A stretch of DNA of 64,000 nucleotides from Impatiens glandulifera (GCF_907164915.1 NC_061866.1:44642320-44706319); one strand, 5' to 3'; positions 12,801-23,615 are shown, counted from the stretch's first letter. Notes: a model not told the origin generated them from the letters alone. Translations and numbers: made by a program.

Positions 12801-15134
12801 TGTCGAATTCATTTCATGCAGGATGTTGCTGTCAAAGTATTTTCCCAGCAGGACTATTCAGATGATCTGATACACTCCTTCAGACAAGAGGTTCGCTTAA
12901 CACTTTTTCTGCATATTATTAAGTATTGTCGAAAGTACATTGACAAATGAAAGCCACCTAAAAGGGTATCATTGTTCTCAATGTGGAAACAACTTGAAAT
13001 GCTCGAATTATGTTCTTCTCGGATCAAAGGAAACTTACCGATTTGAGCCTTTTTGGAAAATGGTATTTTGTCACAATCACTTTTGAAAATTTTGAGAGTA
13101 GAAAGTGAAAGTAGTTTTATTTGCATGTATAAAAAGTGTACAGAATTTTGCTTAGGTGAAAAGTAGATAAAAGAAAGGTGGTTTTTAATAAAATTTTAAA
13201 TCATGCTACATAATTTTTTATTTAAGAGCTTTTGCCAAATGTTTTTTTTTCTTGTGGCAAAGTTAAAAATGCTCTACCAAAATTGCTTAGTACTGTACTA
13301 GAAGTCTAGAATTGCTATTTTGGAAGATGGCTAATATACTATAAGTTTTATGTTTATAAAGGTGTCGCTCATGAAAAGACTTAGGCATCCAAATGTTTTG
13401 CTCTTCATGGGTGCGGTAACATCACCTTCTCGTCTCTGCATAGTCACAGAATTTCTTCCTCGGTAAGTTACTCTCCTTGCAGGAATTAACAGTTCAAGTG
13501 ATATATGCATTTTCAAGAACTTGTACAAGTAATTTAGTACTTTATGGACCACCTGCTTATGGATTCATGTCTATTTTTTGCATGTCTTCATAAAAGTGGA
13601 AGCTTGTTTCGATTGCTGCAGAAGAATACAGCAAAACTAGATTGGAGGCGCCGTGTACACATGGCTCTGGATATTGTGAGTATCATAAATATGATTAGTT
13701 GCTTATATATCTAGACCAACAACAGTGATCAATGGCTTGCTTGATGTATGTTTTTTTCAAATAATCCGATTATCTGAAAAAATAAATCTTGTTGGATGAG
13801 AAAAAGTGGATTATTTGCATTAAATTACTAAATATCTTATGTATTTAATATTTAATTTTTGTATAAAAAAATAAAGTAAGGTTATTTTAGTTGATAATTT
13901 GAATAATTTTATTGATGAAGTGATTGATAATGAGACAATAGTTATGTGGGTCTTGTTTGATTTGATTGATGAGTAGATTTAAGATTGGATAGTCTCAAAT
14001 AACTAACATCAAATAAGACCTTGGATTAAATCCAAATAACCCTTAATCAAACAAGCCCTAAGTGTGAAAATTTTCAAATTCTCAACATTTCTGCATGACT
14101 AAAAGATGGTTTAATGGTAGTATTTACTTTTTAATGTTGCTAAAAACATCTTTGTTCAGGCACGAGGAATGAATTATCTGCATCATTGCACTCCTCCCAT
14201 TATTCATCGAGATTTAAAGTCTTCAAATCTTCTAGTCGATAGGAACTGGACTGTGAAGGTAATGCTGCCCCACTTCTCTCAAAATGAATTATTTACTTAA
14301 ATTGTTACCACAGAAACCCTGACCTAAAAATGTTCAATTGTTTTCATTGTTTTTGTTTTGGATCAGGTTGGCGACTTTGGTCTTTCGCGACTCAAAAATG
14401 AAGCATACCTTTTGTCAAAAACCGGGAAAGGGACAGTATGTTGACAACCATCACTGATATAATATTCATCGAGTTCAAGAAAGTTTATTAATGAATCCAT
14501 TAATGTTTGCCATGCAGCCCCAATGGATGGCTCCTGAGGTTCTTCGCAATGAGCCAGCCGATGAGAAGTACGTGTATTTTATTTTTTGAAATTCTCCAAG
14601 CGGAATATTAATATGTATGAAGATAATTTAATTCAAAATTTTATATAGGTCTGATGTATTCAGCTATGGCGTTATATTATGGGAGCTGGCCACTGAGAAA
14701 ATTCCTTGGGATACTTTTAATCAAATGCAGGTACTGTGTTGTTGTCTCTACTTTGATTATACTTGTTATGTTCGAAGATCGAGAGAGAGCGAGAAGAATG
14801 ATAAATATATAAGTGCAGGTGGTTGGAGCTGTAGGGTTCATGGATCAACGGTTGGATATACCAGATGATATAGATCCAGAATGGGTTTCTATAATTGAGA
14901 GCTGCTGGCAGAGGTATGTTTTATAAGAAGAAATTACATTTATTACCATATTATTATGCATTTTGTGACTAATGGTGGATAAAAATAAACAGTGAGGCAA
15001 AATCTCGTCCATCGTTTCAAGAATTGCTGGATAAATTTAAGGGTATACAGAAACAATCTAACATCCAATTACAGAAAGTGCGAGCAGAGCGAGCAGAGGC
15101 TAAAGAAAGCAGCGACCAAAAGGAGCAAGTGTAG
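9878..15134 (+). CDS. PAS domain-containing Raf-like MAPKKK (TKL kinase, B2 group type)
   Basis: Likely a cytosolic/nuclear Ser/Thr kinase that couples a PAS sensor to a Raf-type kinase domain; the family (Arabidopsis RAF7-RAF11 class) is linked to ABA and stress signalling. I trace 13 exons: 9878-10320, 10479-10896, 10972-11659, 12695-12735, 12822-12890, 13362-13462, 13597-13675, 14160-14258, 14367-14435, 14518-14567, 14649-14730, 14819-14913 and 14993-15134. All junctions are GT-AG and the phases agree, giving 791 residues. The PAS domain spans about residues 120-235. A Ser/Gly-rich linker precedes the kinase domain (about 510-770), which has a glycine loop [15 protein letters not shown] (Lys535), HRDLKSSN (Asp631), DFG (649-651) and APE (674-676). 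All catalytic residues are intact. The start is the first ATG after a leader and is followed by a predicted coiled coil. MITE-like repeats lie in two introns. Confidence 0.93.
12131..12348. mobile_element. AT-rich MITE-like repeat in kinase intron 3
   Basis: The left end reads AGCCTTGTTTGTTGAAGGGT and the right end, reverse-complemented, reads AGAGCTTGTTGGATG. The same imperfect inverted termini (GCTTGTTTGAT) recur at 13,734-14,058, 33,324-33,679 and 35,970-36,342, so this looks like one dispersed non-autonomous family. It lies wholly inside the intron between 11,659 and 12,695. Confidence 0.45.
13734..14058. mobile_element. AT-rich MITE-like repeat in kinase intron 7
   Basis: The left end GGCTTGCTTGATGTATG and the right end AATCAAACAAGCCC form imperfect terminal inverted repeats around a 300-bp AT-rich centre. 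It contains AAATCCAAATAACCCTTAATC, matching (inverted) the left part of the repeat at 12,131. It is confined to the intron between 13,675 and 14,160. No clear target duplication is visible. Confidence 0.5.
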
Positions 15135-15480
15135 ACTGTAGAGTGCATGCATGCTCCTTGTTTGTTTCATTTCAAGGTTCTCGGCCAGAACCAGACCTTC
15201 TAGCCGAGAACCGTTGACAATTTTGCCCGGGGAGGAGGTATATATTGGCGACAGATTTGGGACAATCAAATTGCATGTTTGCTTGGGATTTTGGAGATAC
15301 AAGGAAACCATGAAAGCTGGGGGGTTCTTTTTTTTGAAACATAAAGGGAATAATAGGAACACAAGTACAATTTAATGTTGTTGTCTTTCTTACTTTAAAC
15401 ATTTGTTATAAGTTTTGTGTTATGGGAGTTTGTTTGTTAAATTGATTGTACATAAAAATAAAATTAATATTTTAAATAAA
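15135..15480 (+). other. 3' flank/UTR of the kinase gene
   Basis: Sequence after the TAG stays mixed in composition to about 15,480 and ends in AT-rich DNA with AATAAAATTAATA near 15,458-15,470, a plausible polyadenylation region. Overlapping reading frames here in both directions show no family resemblance and are treated as chance. Confidence 0.4.
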
Positions 15481-18400
15481 AATTTATTATTATATTGGTG
15501 TGTGTGTGCCCATTTGAGTGGAGAAAAAATGTTGATTTTCTTCACCAAATTGTCTATCCCACATCAACCCATGACCCTTTTTTATTTCTAGATTCATAAT
15601 AATTAATAAATTATTCATCAGTTTTATTTTTTATTTTTTATTTTTTATTTTTGTACATAAGGGACATAAGTTTACCTCAAGGCTTAGTTCATTGATACCT
15701 TCTTCTTATTTTCATTATGTAGAAACATGCAATATATAACAAGTATTTGAAGTGGGATCCAGTATAATTTGTCTTAAGGGCTCAATTCATTCAACATAAT
15801 ATCCTCTTGTCCTTAAATTATATATAAACAAGAATTCAACATAATATCATGTTCTTAATTTTCTAATTTCATTCTCTAACTTTCTAATTTGATTTTTAAT
15901 CAATCTTTCTCACTTAAAATAATTTTATTATTTAATTAATAAATATTTCTAATATTAAAGTTAGTTCATTTTTTTAAAACATAATTAATATATATTTTAT
16001 GAAGATATCCTATTTAATATAAAAATAAGTTTAAAAAAATAAAAATAAAGATATTTAATTTTTTTAAACATAATTTATGTATTTTTGAAATATATCTGTT
16101 TATTTATTTAATATTTATTTAAATTTTAATTTAATTAATTTTAAAAAATCATATTTAATATAAAATATAAGTTATATATTTTTTTAATATATATATATAT
16201 ATATATATATTTATTTTAAAATATTGATAAGAAAAATTGAATTATAGAAAGAAGAAAGAAAAATTGAAGCATGCAATCAATTGATTCGAAATATATATAT
16301 TAATAAAGAAAAAATATAAATATGTAAATAACTTATGAAAGATACAAAAAAAAAATTATGTTAAAAGAGTAATTAATATTTTTAAAACACAATTAATGTA
16401 TTTTATATTTTGCAATATATATATATATATATATATATATAATTGTTTAAAAAATTAATTAAATATAAATGATATATTTCAGAATATTTATTTATTTATG
16501 TATTTTTAATATATGTATAATTTAATATTATTAGAAATTGTTAAAATAGAAAGAAAATGTATAAATTGATGAAATATTGTAAAAGTTATATATATAATAG
16601 ATCCAATATTAACTTTCTCAAATACATTGTTTACTTAACTTGATATATTAAAAATTTATTCAATTTAATATAAAAAACTGAAATAAATAATTATATATAT
16701 ATAATATATAAATAATTTTATCTTTATAATATATTTGAAATAAAAAAATGGTAATATTATATAGTTTTATTATTTTTTACTAATTATTAAATTTAATAAA
16801 TATTATTTAAAAATATATAAATTAATAATATATATAATTTAAATTATTTATATAATTGTACTCAATAATAAAAAAAATATTTGAAAAACTAATAAATATA
16901 TAAAAAATTAATAATAATATAATATAATAAATTTAAATTTAAAAAACTTTTAATATATATTAAAACTATATAATTTTACAATTTTTTTATTTCAAATATA
17001 TTATATATTTATAATTATTTGAAGATGAGTAATTAATATTTATAAAACATGTGTTTTTATATTTTTGCAAATTATATATATATATATAATTATATTCAAT
17101 AAATTAATTAATTATAAGGATTTAATATAAAATATAAATTATACATTTTCAAAAATTTTATTTATTCAAAAAATAAAAAATTATATATTTATTTAGATAG
17201 CTTGAATTCCTTGAACTTCTAAATTCTTCGTTCTGCTCTTCGTTGCGGTGAGTGGCGTCTATAAAAAAAATGAATTAAATACGATTATTATATATTAATA
17301 TAATTTTTTTTACTAATTATTAAATTTGATAAATTATTAAATATAACATATTATTTTAAAATATATAAATATGTATTTATAAATAATAATATATATAATT
17401 ATAAATTATTTATATAATTGTAAAAGTAAAAAATTAATTAATAAAATTAATAATAAATTTAAATTTAAAAAACTATTAATATATAGTAAAACTATATAAT
17501 TATTTAAAAAGGGTAATTAATATTTTTAAAACACTATTTTTATATTTTACCATAAATATATATATATATATATAATTGTTTTTTTTAGAAATTAATTAAT
17601 CTAAGGATTATATATAAATTATTAAAGTGTATTTTTTGTTTTATTTATTTATTAAAAAAAATGTATATTTATGTATTTTAATCTATATATAATTTGAAAC
17701 TATTAAAAATAGTTAAAATAAAAAGAAAATATATAAATGGATGAAATGTTATGTGTTATATAAGATAATCAAAATATTTTAGAAATTTTTCTATAAAATT
17801 TTTTTTATTAAAAGTTATTATAAAACAATGAGATAAATAATTATATATATATATATATAATATATTTAAAATAAATATTTTGTAAAATTATATAGTTTTA
17901 TTATATATTAATATAATATATTTTAATATAATTTTAAATTCTTTATATAATTTTAAAACTCAATAATAATAAAATAGTTACAAAATTATTTAATTAATAA
18001 ATTAACTAACAAGATAATATAATAAATTTAAATTTAATAATTAATGTATCCATTATTTTATTTTATTTTTGATTTTATTTGAATTATCATACTTTTTTGA
18101 ATAAAAAAATAAGTTATAATAATTTTATATAATATTAAATAAAATAATATTTAAAATTTAAATGAATTAAAAATTAAAACATTTACATATATATAATTAA
18201 GTATTTTTAATTAATAGATAAGATTTTATTAATATTCAAAATTTAAATATAGTTATATTTTTATTAAATAAATAATTATATATAATAGATTAATTAATAA
18301 AACAAATACCTATTTATTAATATATTTTTTCTTTCTAATAATATTAAAATTTAATTATATTTTAATTTTATTTACAATGTTTAGATTTTATAATTAAATT

Positions 18401-19180
18401 TAAAAATAAATAAATAAAGATTATAAAAATAGAAAGATATATATTTTAAATTTGAGACTCAAATCTATTAGAAATGTTATAATAATATATATGTCCTGAA
18501 ATAAAAATGAAAATTTAATTATTTATAAATATTATATATATATATTTATAATGACATATCCAAAATTTTATAAACATTTATTACTTTTTACCTTATAAAT
18601 AATTTGATATCGATATTATAGATAATATTTTTAAAACCATGACATTAAAACAAATTAATTTAAATAAAAAAAAATCTGCAACTTCATTAATTTTCTACTC
18701 TTTTTTAACATTTTTCTGTTTTCATTTATTTATACAAAAATGCTTGTAACAACAAAAATAACCTTGTTATATATTTATACATTTATATGACATAATTCCA
18801 TAATTTATTTGAGATCAAATTGACGTTAAGAGAAATTATTGGGAAAAAAAGATTAATGAAAAATATTGAAAAACGTAAAAAATGTAATTCAAATGATAGT
18901 TGAATTAAAAGATTTGTGAGCATAGTAATCAAGTGAGAATGAAGAGAATAAAATTGTTTTGATTATTTTCTTCAAAAATGTACTAATAATTGTATTTTAA
19001 ACCAAAATAACATTATCTAATAAAAACACATTAAAACTCAAAAGAAACCGAATTATTATAAATTACAAACAATTCAAATAGGCTAAAATGAATCAAAGGA
19101 CATTATAATTGAAATTAACATAAATCACAAAAAAAAAATAAAGAAACTAAATGAGGTGAACAATATTAAGACATCCATAA
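15481..19180. repeat. AT-rich gene-free region with a second diverged repeat family
   Basis: No coding sequence is seen. A block beginning TAATTAATATTTTTAAAACA recurs near 16,370, 17,030 and 17,510. It is followed each time by a TTTATATTTT stretch, a (TA)n tract, an AATTAATTAA segment and, in the first and third copies, AAAATAGAAAGAAAATG or a close variant. The copies are roughly 500-660 bp apart. The rest is poly-A/T and TA-rich low-complexity DNA. Confidence 0.6.
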
Positions 19181-19415
19181 GAGATCTAGGCGGCGCAGCA
19201 TTCTACTCCATCTTCAAAAAAAAGAAGAAACATTGCAATGAAAATAATATCAAATTTTTTTATTGAAATAATCTTCTAGATCTGGACCATTTAAAATTTA
19301 AAGTAATCATTGCATCAATCAAAATTCAATTTTTAATTCAGTTTAAATTATTTATAGGAAAATATAATGGTAAAATTAATAATATTATTTTAATATATAT
19401 AGGAGTTAGAGAAGA

Positions 19416-19496
19416 ATGCTTCAGAAAATAGCTTTCTAGACTGCATAGTTTCCATCAATATTGATCAGAGCCCAGTGCACATTTCATCAATAGCTT
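19416..19496 (-). ncRNA. Box C/D snoRNA X, copy 1
   Basis: Read on the minus strand, the segment has a C box TGATGA (19,489-19,484), a D' box CTGA (19,468-19,465), a C' box TGATGG (19,457-19,452) and a D box CTGA (19,424-19,421), in the order and spacing of a C/D snoRNA of about 80 nt. It would be processed from a polycistronic precursor and guide 2'-O-methylation. The guide before D' contains GCACTGGGC, complementary to GCCCAGUGC, which I recall from plant 25S rRNA. The D guide target was not recognised. Confidence 0.7.
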
Positions 19497-19567
19497 TTTA
19501 GGAATTGTTACATTGAATAAATCTATGAAAGTATAGAAAATCAAATTAATGAATTAAAATTGAAAGA

Positions 19568-19648
19568 ATGTTTCAGAAAATAGCTTTCTAGACTGCATTA
19601 TTTCCATCAAAATTGATCAGAGCCCAGTGCATATTTCATCATCAACAA
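19568..19648 (-). ncRNA. Box C/D snoRNA X, copy 2
   Basis: A near-identical second copy of the snoRNA at 19,416-19,496. Minus-strand boxes are C TGATGATGA (within 19,644-19,636), D' CTGA (19,620-19,617), C' TGATGG (19,609-19,604) and D CTGA (19,576-19,573). The D' guide is unchanged from copy 1, while the spacer between C' and the D guide differs at a few positions. The boxes are kept while neighbouring bases drift, which supports function. Confidence 0.72.
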
Positions 19649-19684
19649 ATATTCAAAATAATAATTAAAAGATAAAAGAAAAAA

Positions 19685-19761
19685 GTCCTCAGAAGAATAT
19701 GCTTGAGTTTGTCATCAAATTTATGATAATCAGGTCTCAAAGATTAATACCATCACAGGAC
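19685..19761 (-). ncRNA. Box C/D snoRNA Y, copy 1 (predicted 18S rRNA guide)
   Basis: Minus-strand order: terminal stem strand GTCCT (19,761-19,757), C box TGATGG, D' CTGA (19,733-19,730), C' TGATGA (19,717-19,712), D CTGA (19,692-19,689), then AGGAC closing the stem. The 14 nt before D' are perfectly complementary to GUCUCAAAGAUUAA near the 5' end of plant 18S rRNA (about nt 34-47). The D+5 rule puts the methylated base at C38, a known plant Cm site. The D guide matches the adjoining AUAUGCUUG (nt 26-34). The 18S sequence and numbering are from memory. Confidence 0.82.
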
Positions 19762-19799
19762 ATAAACAATTGAAAATCGATCCAATTCAAAACCCTAAG

Positions 19800-19840
19800 T
19801 TTCATCATCAGCAAATATTCAAAATAATAATCAAAATAAG
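19800..19840 (-). pseudogene. Remnant of a third snoRNA X copy
   Basis: TTTCATCATCAGCAAATATT at 19,800-19,819 matches the C-box end and following spacer of snoRNA X copy 2 (19,634-19,653), and the match continues through AAAATAATAAT. The rest of X is missing. This suggests the ancestral unit was X-spacer-Y and that the second Y copy arrived with a truncated X. Confidence 0.55.
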
Positions 19841-19853
19841 AAAGGAGAAGAAA

Positions 19854-19930
19854 GTCCTCAGAAGAATATGCTTGAGTTTGTCATCAAATTTATGACAATC
19901 AGGTCTCAAAGATTAATACCATCACAGGAC
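19854..19930 (-). ncRNA. Box C/D snoRNA Y, copy 2 (predicted 18S rRNA guide)
   Basis: A second 77-nt copy with the same terminal stem (GTCCT/AGGAC), C, D', C' and D boxes and both 18S guide segments intact (D' guide complement at 19,903-19,916). It differs from copy 1 by a base or two between D' and C'. It is the most promoter-proximal snoRNA of the minus-strand cluster. Confidence 0.82.
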
Positions 19931-20189
19931 ATGAACAGTTGAAAATCGATACAAATTCAAAACCCTAAATCGAATATAGCGGGGAGAAAATTCACTGCGC
20001 CCGACAATAACTTGATGGCGAAGTGACTCAACTCTCCCGCAATCAATTTACGCCCCCATTAGCAATGAAGCTATAACTAAACCCCTCCCATTTTATTGGA
20101 AAAGGGATTCGAATAGAAGGCGATAAGCATGGAAATCAATAGAGTCAATACAAATAATAGAGCAGAATGGACAAAAAAATAATCGAAAC

Positions 20190-20410
20190 AGAGCTATATA
20201 TTAGGGTTTCGATCTCAATCTTCTTCTTCAGTTAGATAACCCATGATTTGAGAGAGCGAATGATCTGATGAATAGATCTCAATCTGGAGGCATATAAATG
20301 AGGACAATTAGGGTTTTCATCCGCCTCCTGGAAATTACTAATATATCCCCTCCTTCATTGTTTCTTCCCGGCCCGGACCGGCCCGTTCATATATATTTAA
20401 ATGGGCTTCT
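20190..20410 (-). promoter_or_regulatory. Promoter motifs of the snoRNA cluster (telo boxes, site II)
   Basis: On the minus strand, upstream of the snoRNAs, there are two telo boxes (AAAACCCTAA at 20,317-20,308; AAACCCTAA at 20,209-20,201). TATA-like TTTATATG and TATATAG lie just downstream of each. A site II element (plus-strand TGGGCT at 20,402-20,407) lies further upstream. Telo box plus site II is the known signature of plant snoRNA and ribosomal-protein promoters. The same DNA may also serve the divergent gene at 20,845. Confidence 0.65.
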
Positions 20411-20844
20411 TATGGACCAAATATAAACGAGTCTGGTTTGCCATTAGGCCTGCCATTCAATTTCTATTTGTATCAATAAAACCATTAGAAAACTGTTTGG
20501 TGAATCGTTTAATCAAAAGATTAAACTGTCAAATAGAAATATTATGATTAAAATTTAAATTTTTGTTACATAAATATTTTTATTAATAATTAAATTTTCA
20601 ACAATTAAACTATAGTTTATATAGTTTTCATTTGTTTTTCAAAACAACTATACATAATTAATATTTACATTTTAAAATAAATTTTAGATAATATAGCAAA
20701 AAAAACTTAAATATAACATTAATACATAAAATACACACTAACTAATTAATAACTAACTAACTGATTCACATTTAATATTCTCGACTTCCGCCAAATCTAA
20801 CCACTAGTAGTGAAATCAGACGAGAGAGAGAGAGTGTGTGCGTG

Positions 20845-21668
20845 ATGAAGAACAATCACCTTCAACTGACGAAGAAGAAGAAGGAAGATCGACAAACTAA
20901 TTTCCGATCCAAATCTCAAAAGGTAAGATCGAATCAATCGGTTCTTATATTCATTGCCTACGTCCTTGTATAACATAAATACAGCTTCTAGTTGCTACGA
21001 TTCATGCAGCAGATCAGCAAACATTGCCTCGATTATGTGCCTGAGTTGGACGATGATACCTCGCAGCTGAATAATAATAATTTCGATGAATCTTCATTTT
21101 CAGAAATCATCCATGACTCTCACTTCGAGTCGGCAAATGTGAGATTTCAATTTTCATCAATCAGTTTATTTGTACCTCTCCGTTCTATTAGTGTTTATCT
21201 ATTAACTCTGAAACAATTAAAACGAATCATGTAATAATCAATCTCAACTAGTCTCTCACTTTTATCCACCAGGATTTCATGGAAAATCCAATTCTATCTG
21301 CTTATGAATCAGGAAAACTAGAATACAGCTCTATTTCTTCTTCCAGTAATTTAGATAATGTGAAGAGCAAGTTTGTAGAGGTTGATATGATGGTGAGTAA
21401 TCTTAGGCAAGCTGAAATTCAGGTCCTGAATTCAACAAACGTTGATGATGTGTTTAAACGTATCATATATACATTGGTAGAGATGGTAATTGAAGAGCTA
21501 AATACTATGTCAGGAGATAAGGACAGATTACCTGAGATTGTTTCACGAAAAACTCATATTGTTCTTCTCAGCAGCCTTGCTACTTGTATTTGTCTTGCTT
21601 TTATGATTCTTCTGCTCTGTAATGGAGGATCAGGAAGCTTCATTCAACCACCACCACCACCAACTTAA
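20845..21668 (+). CDS. Candidate plant KASH protein (tail-anchored, C-terminal PPPT)
   Basis: Three exons with GT-AG junctions, all in phase 0: 20,845-20,922, 20,992-21,138 and 21,273-21,668, encoding 206 residues. The N-terminus is Lys-rich, the middle acidic/polar (DDD, Asn run), and residues about 120-165 look helical. A single membrane segment (about 171-190) is followed by a 16-residue tail ending PPPPPT. A C-terminal membrane helix with a short tail ending in a PT motif is the hallmark of plant KASH proteins (WIP and SINE types), which sit in the outer nuclear membrane and bind SUN proteins. I infer this from the tail; the soluble part was not matched to a family. An upstream acceptor (after 20,984) would bring in a TAG, so the acceptor at 20,991 is chosen. 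Confidence 0.65.
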
Positions 21669-23430
21669 GTCCAGGTAGCTTTAGCTTTTACAGATTTTAA
21701 TCGTCGTCCTGCATCTAGCCTTACTATGTAGAAACACTCTTTGTTCTAATTTTGTTTTCAGAAGGTATTAGCCCTATCTTAGTGGATGAAATCTGATTGC
21801 ACTTATTTTCACTTCATTTATGCATAAATTTGTTCTTGTTCTGTCTTGTGAGCATATTGAATTTTCTGTTATAAATGAAACCAATTGAGGAGTTGTGCAT
21901 TTTATCACTGTTGTAGGGATTGAAGATCATTGATGTAGGCTGTGAGTGCATATAAATATCTATCCTTCCATACTCTACTATTGAATGTCTTTTCTGAAAA
22001 TCCAACTTGACATATGAATTCTTTCTTTCAATGACTTTGAAGTTGAACCTATGCTTATTACCACCGACAACACTTGGATTATAATGTTTCTTTTCCGAAT
22101 ATTAACATATATCTCGGGTATGGGTATTTCTCTGTACCCGAACTATAATTACCCGAAAATTGCTGACTTTATTGAGACAATCTTAGAACATTATTTGTGA
22201 ATGTTGGTAGTGTCCAAAATGATGCCCATTGATTATCTTAATGGGGAATGAGTCCCTAATATTTGTTTATAGATATAAATTATAATGACTATTTGCTGCC
22301 GCTGTTGTCTCATGGTGGGGGGACAAGTAGTTTGACGCTTGGAATTAATGTCATTTTTTTTTTCTTTCCCGTGATTGCTCATCCATCCAGTGACCATCGC
22401 TGGCCATGATTTGGGGTGGAGGATTAGGCAGAGGAACTTAGGTCAGGCCCGCCTCCCTTGATTCCTTTAAAGGTAAAACCATCATTATTGCATTTTAGTT
22501 TATTGCCCTATACATATTTCTTTCATTCCATTTCCCAACTTTTTTATCCATTTAACCCATTCACTACTTTAAATTTGCTGTCTTCAAAAATATAAATATT
22601 ATTTGCCCCAAGTAAAACACATAATTATAAATAATTTGTGGACGTAAAAAAAGGTTTTCAAAAGGGTCTGAAATGTTGAAAATTTAGAGAAATATTTCGA
22701 TATCAACTATAAGTTTAACTAAATTTGGTATAATTTTCAATCATGATCGGGCAGTCGGTTTGACAGTATGATCCCCTCTCAACCGACAAACCGAACCTTT
22801 ATATTCGTTTTTCTTAGAAAAAAATGTCTATTATTCGGTTTGATCGGTTCAATTTAGGTGGTTCCGTCCATTTTAACTCACCATTTAAGTTTTTTTCACC
22901 ATCCTAAGAGTACCATAATCAAAATATATATTTTTGAACAAACTTCAACATCATCTTGAAAACACATTATTGAACATAATGATATTTCTATTGGGTTGAG
23001 GCCTCATGGACACTCATCTTTAATGTCTTCAATTGACATGGTATAATAATAACTTTTAAATTAGTACCCAATAAATTTTATGTAAATTATATATAACACA
23101 TAAAATAAGTCTACGAAAAAATATAAGTTATCAGTTAAGTTTCGTTCAATTATTTGAGAAAACAACTAGCAAAAATAATTAAAATAAGATATAAAAAAAG
23201 AGGAGAGTATATAAAAAGTAAGCCCATCTCTGTCTTAGCCATGATAATCTTTTAAGGGCAATGTGCAAATTTAAATGGAAGAACCAATCAGCGAAAAGCA
23301 ACCTAAACCAACCAAACCCCACCAATAAAAAAAAATAAAAATAAAAATAGTGGGGGGAAAGGCGCAATTCAATAACAATGGATGTAGTTCAGAAAAGTGA
23401 CCTCTTCTGTTTAGGCTGCTGCTGCTAAGG
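21669..23430. other. Intergenic; 3' flank of the KASH-like gene
   Basis: The first 300-400 bases after the stop are of mixed composition and probably include the 3' UTR. The rest holds no recognisable gene. A stretch at 22,740-22,870 has CGGTTTGA/AACCGA-rich wording like that in hAT MITE ends of plants, but no termini were found. Confidence 0.4.
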
Positions 23431-23615
23431 CGCGTGCGGTGCCACTCTGTTATTCACTTTCATCAACCCTCCCTCCTTAACTACCACCATCTCTCTCCTT
23501 CATTCTCTCATTCTCTCTCTGTATATACATACACATCTCCAATTCCTTATTCAACTTCTGATTCAGATTTCAAATCTTCAAGCCATATTGATATTCATCT
23601 CATCAACATTGTTAG

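Noticed and set aside
15069..15402. Overlapping frames on both strands at the kinase 3' end
   Set aside because: Chance frames in a 3' UTR; no family resemblance, and three frames overlap one another.
19970..20040. GCGGGGAGA...CTCTCCCGC hairpin as a fifth snoRNA
   Set aside because: A short stem exists but there are no C/D or H/ACA boxes; more likely part of the precursor leader.
20992..21234. Reading of the KASH-like gene as a separate 80-residue protein starting at TTG
   Set aside because: A phase-compatible upstream exon (20,845-20,922) with ATG and GT donor, and a donor at 21,139, make it an internal exon.
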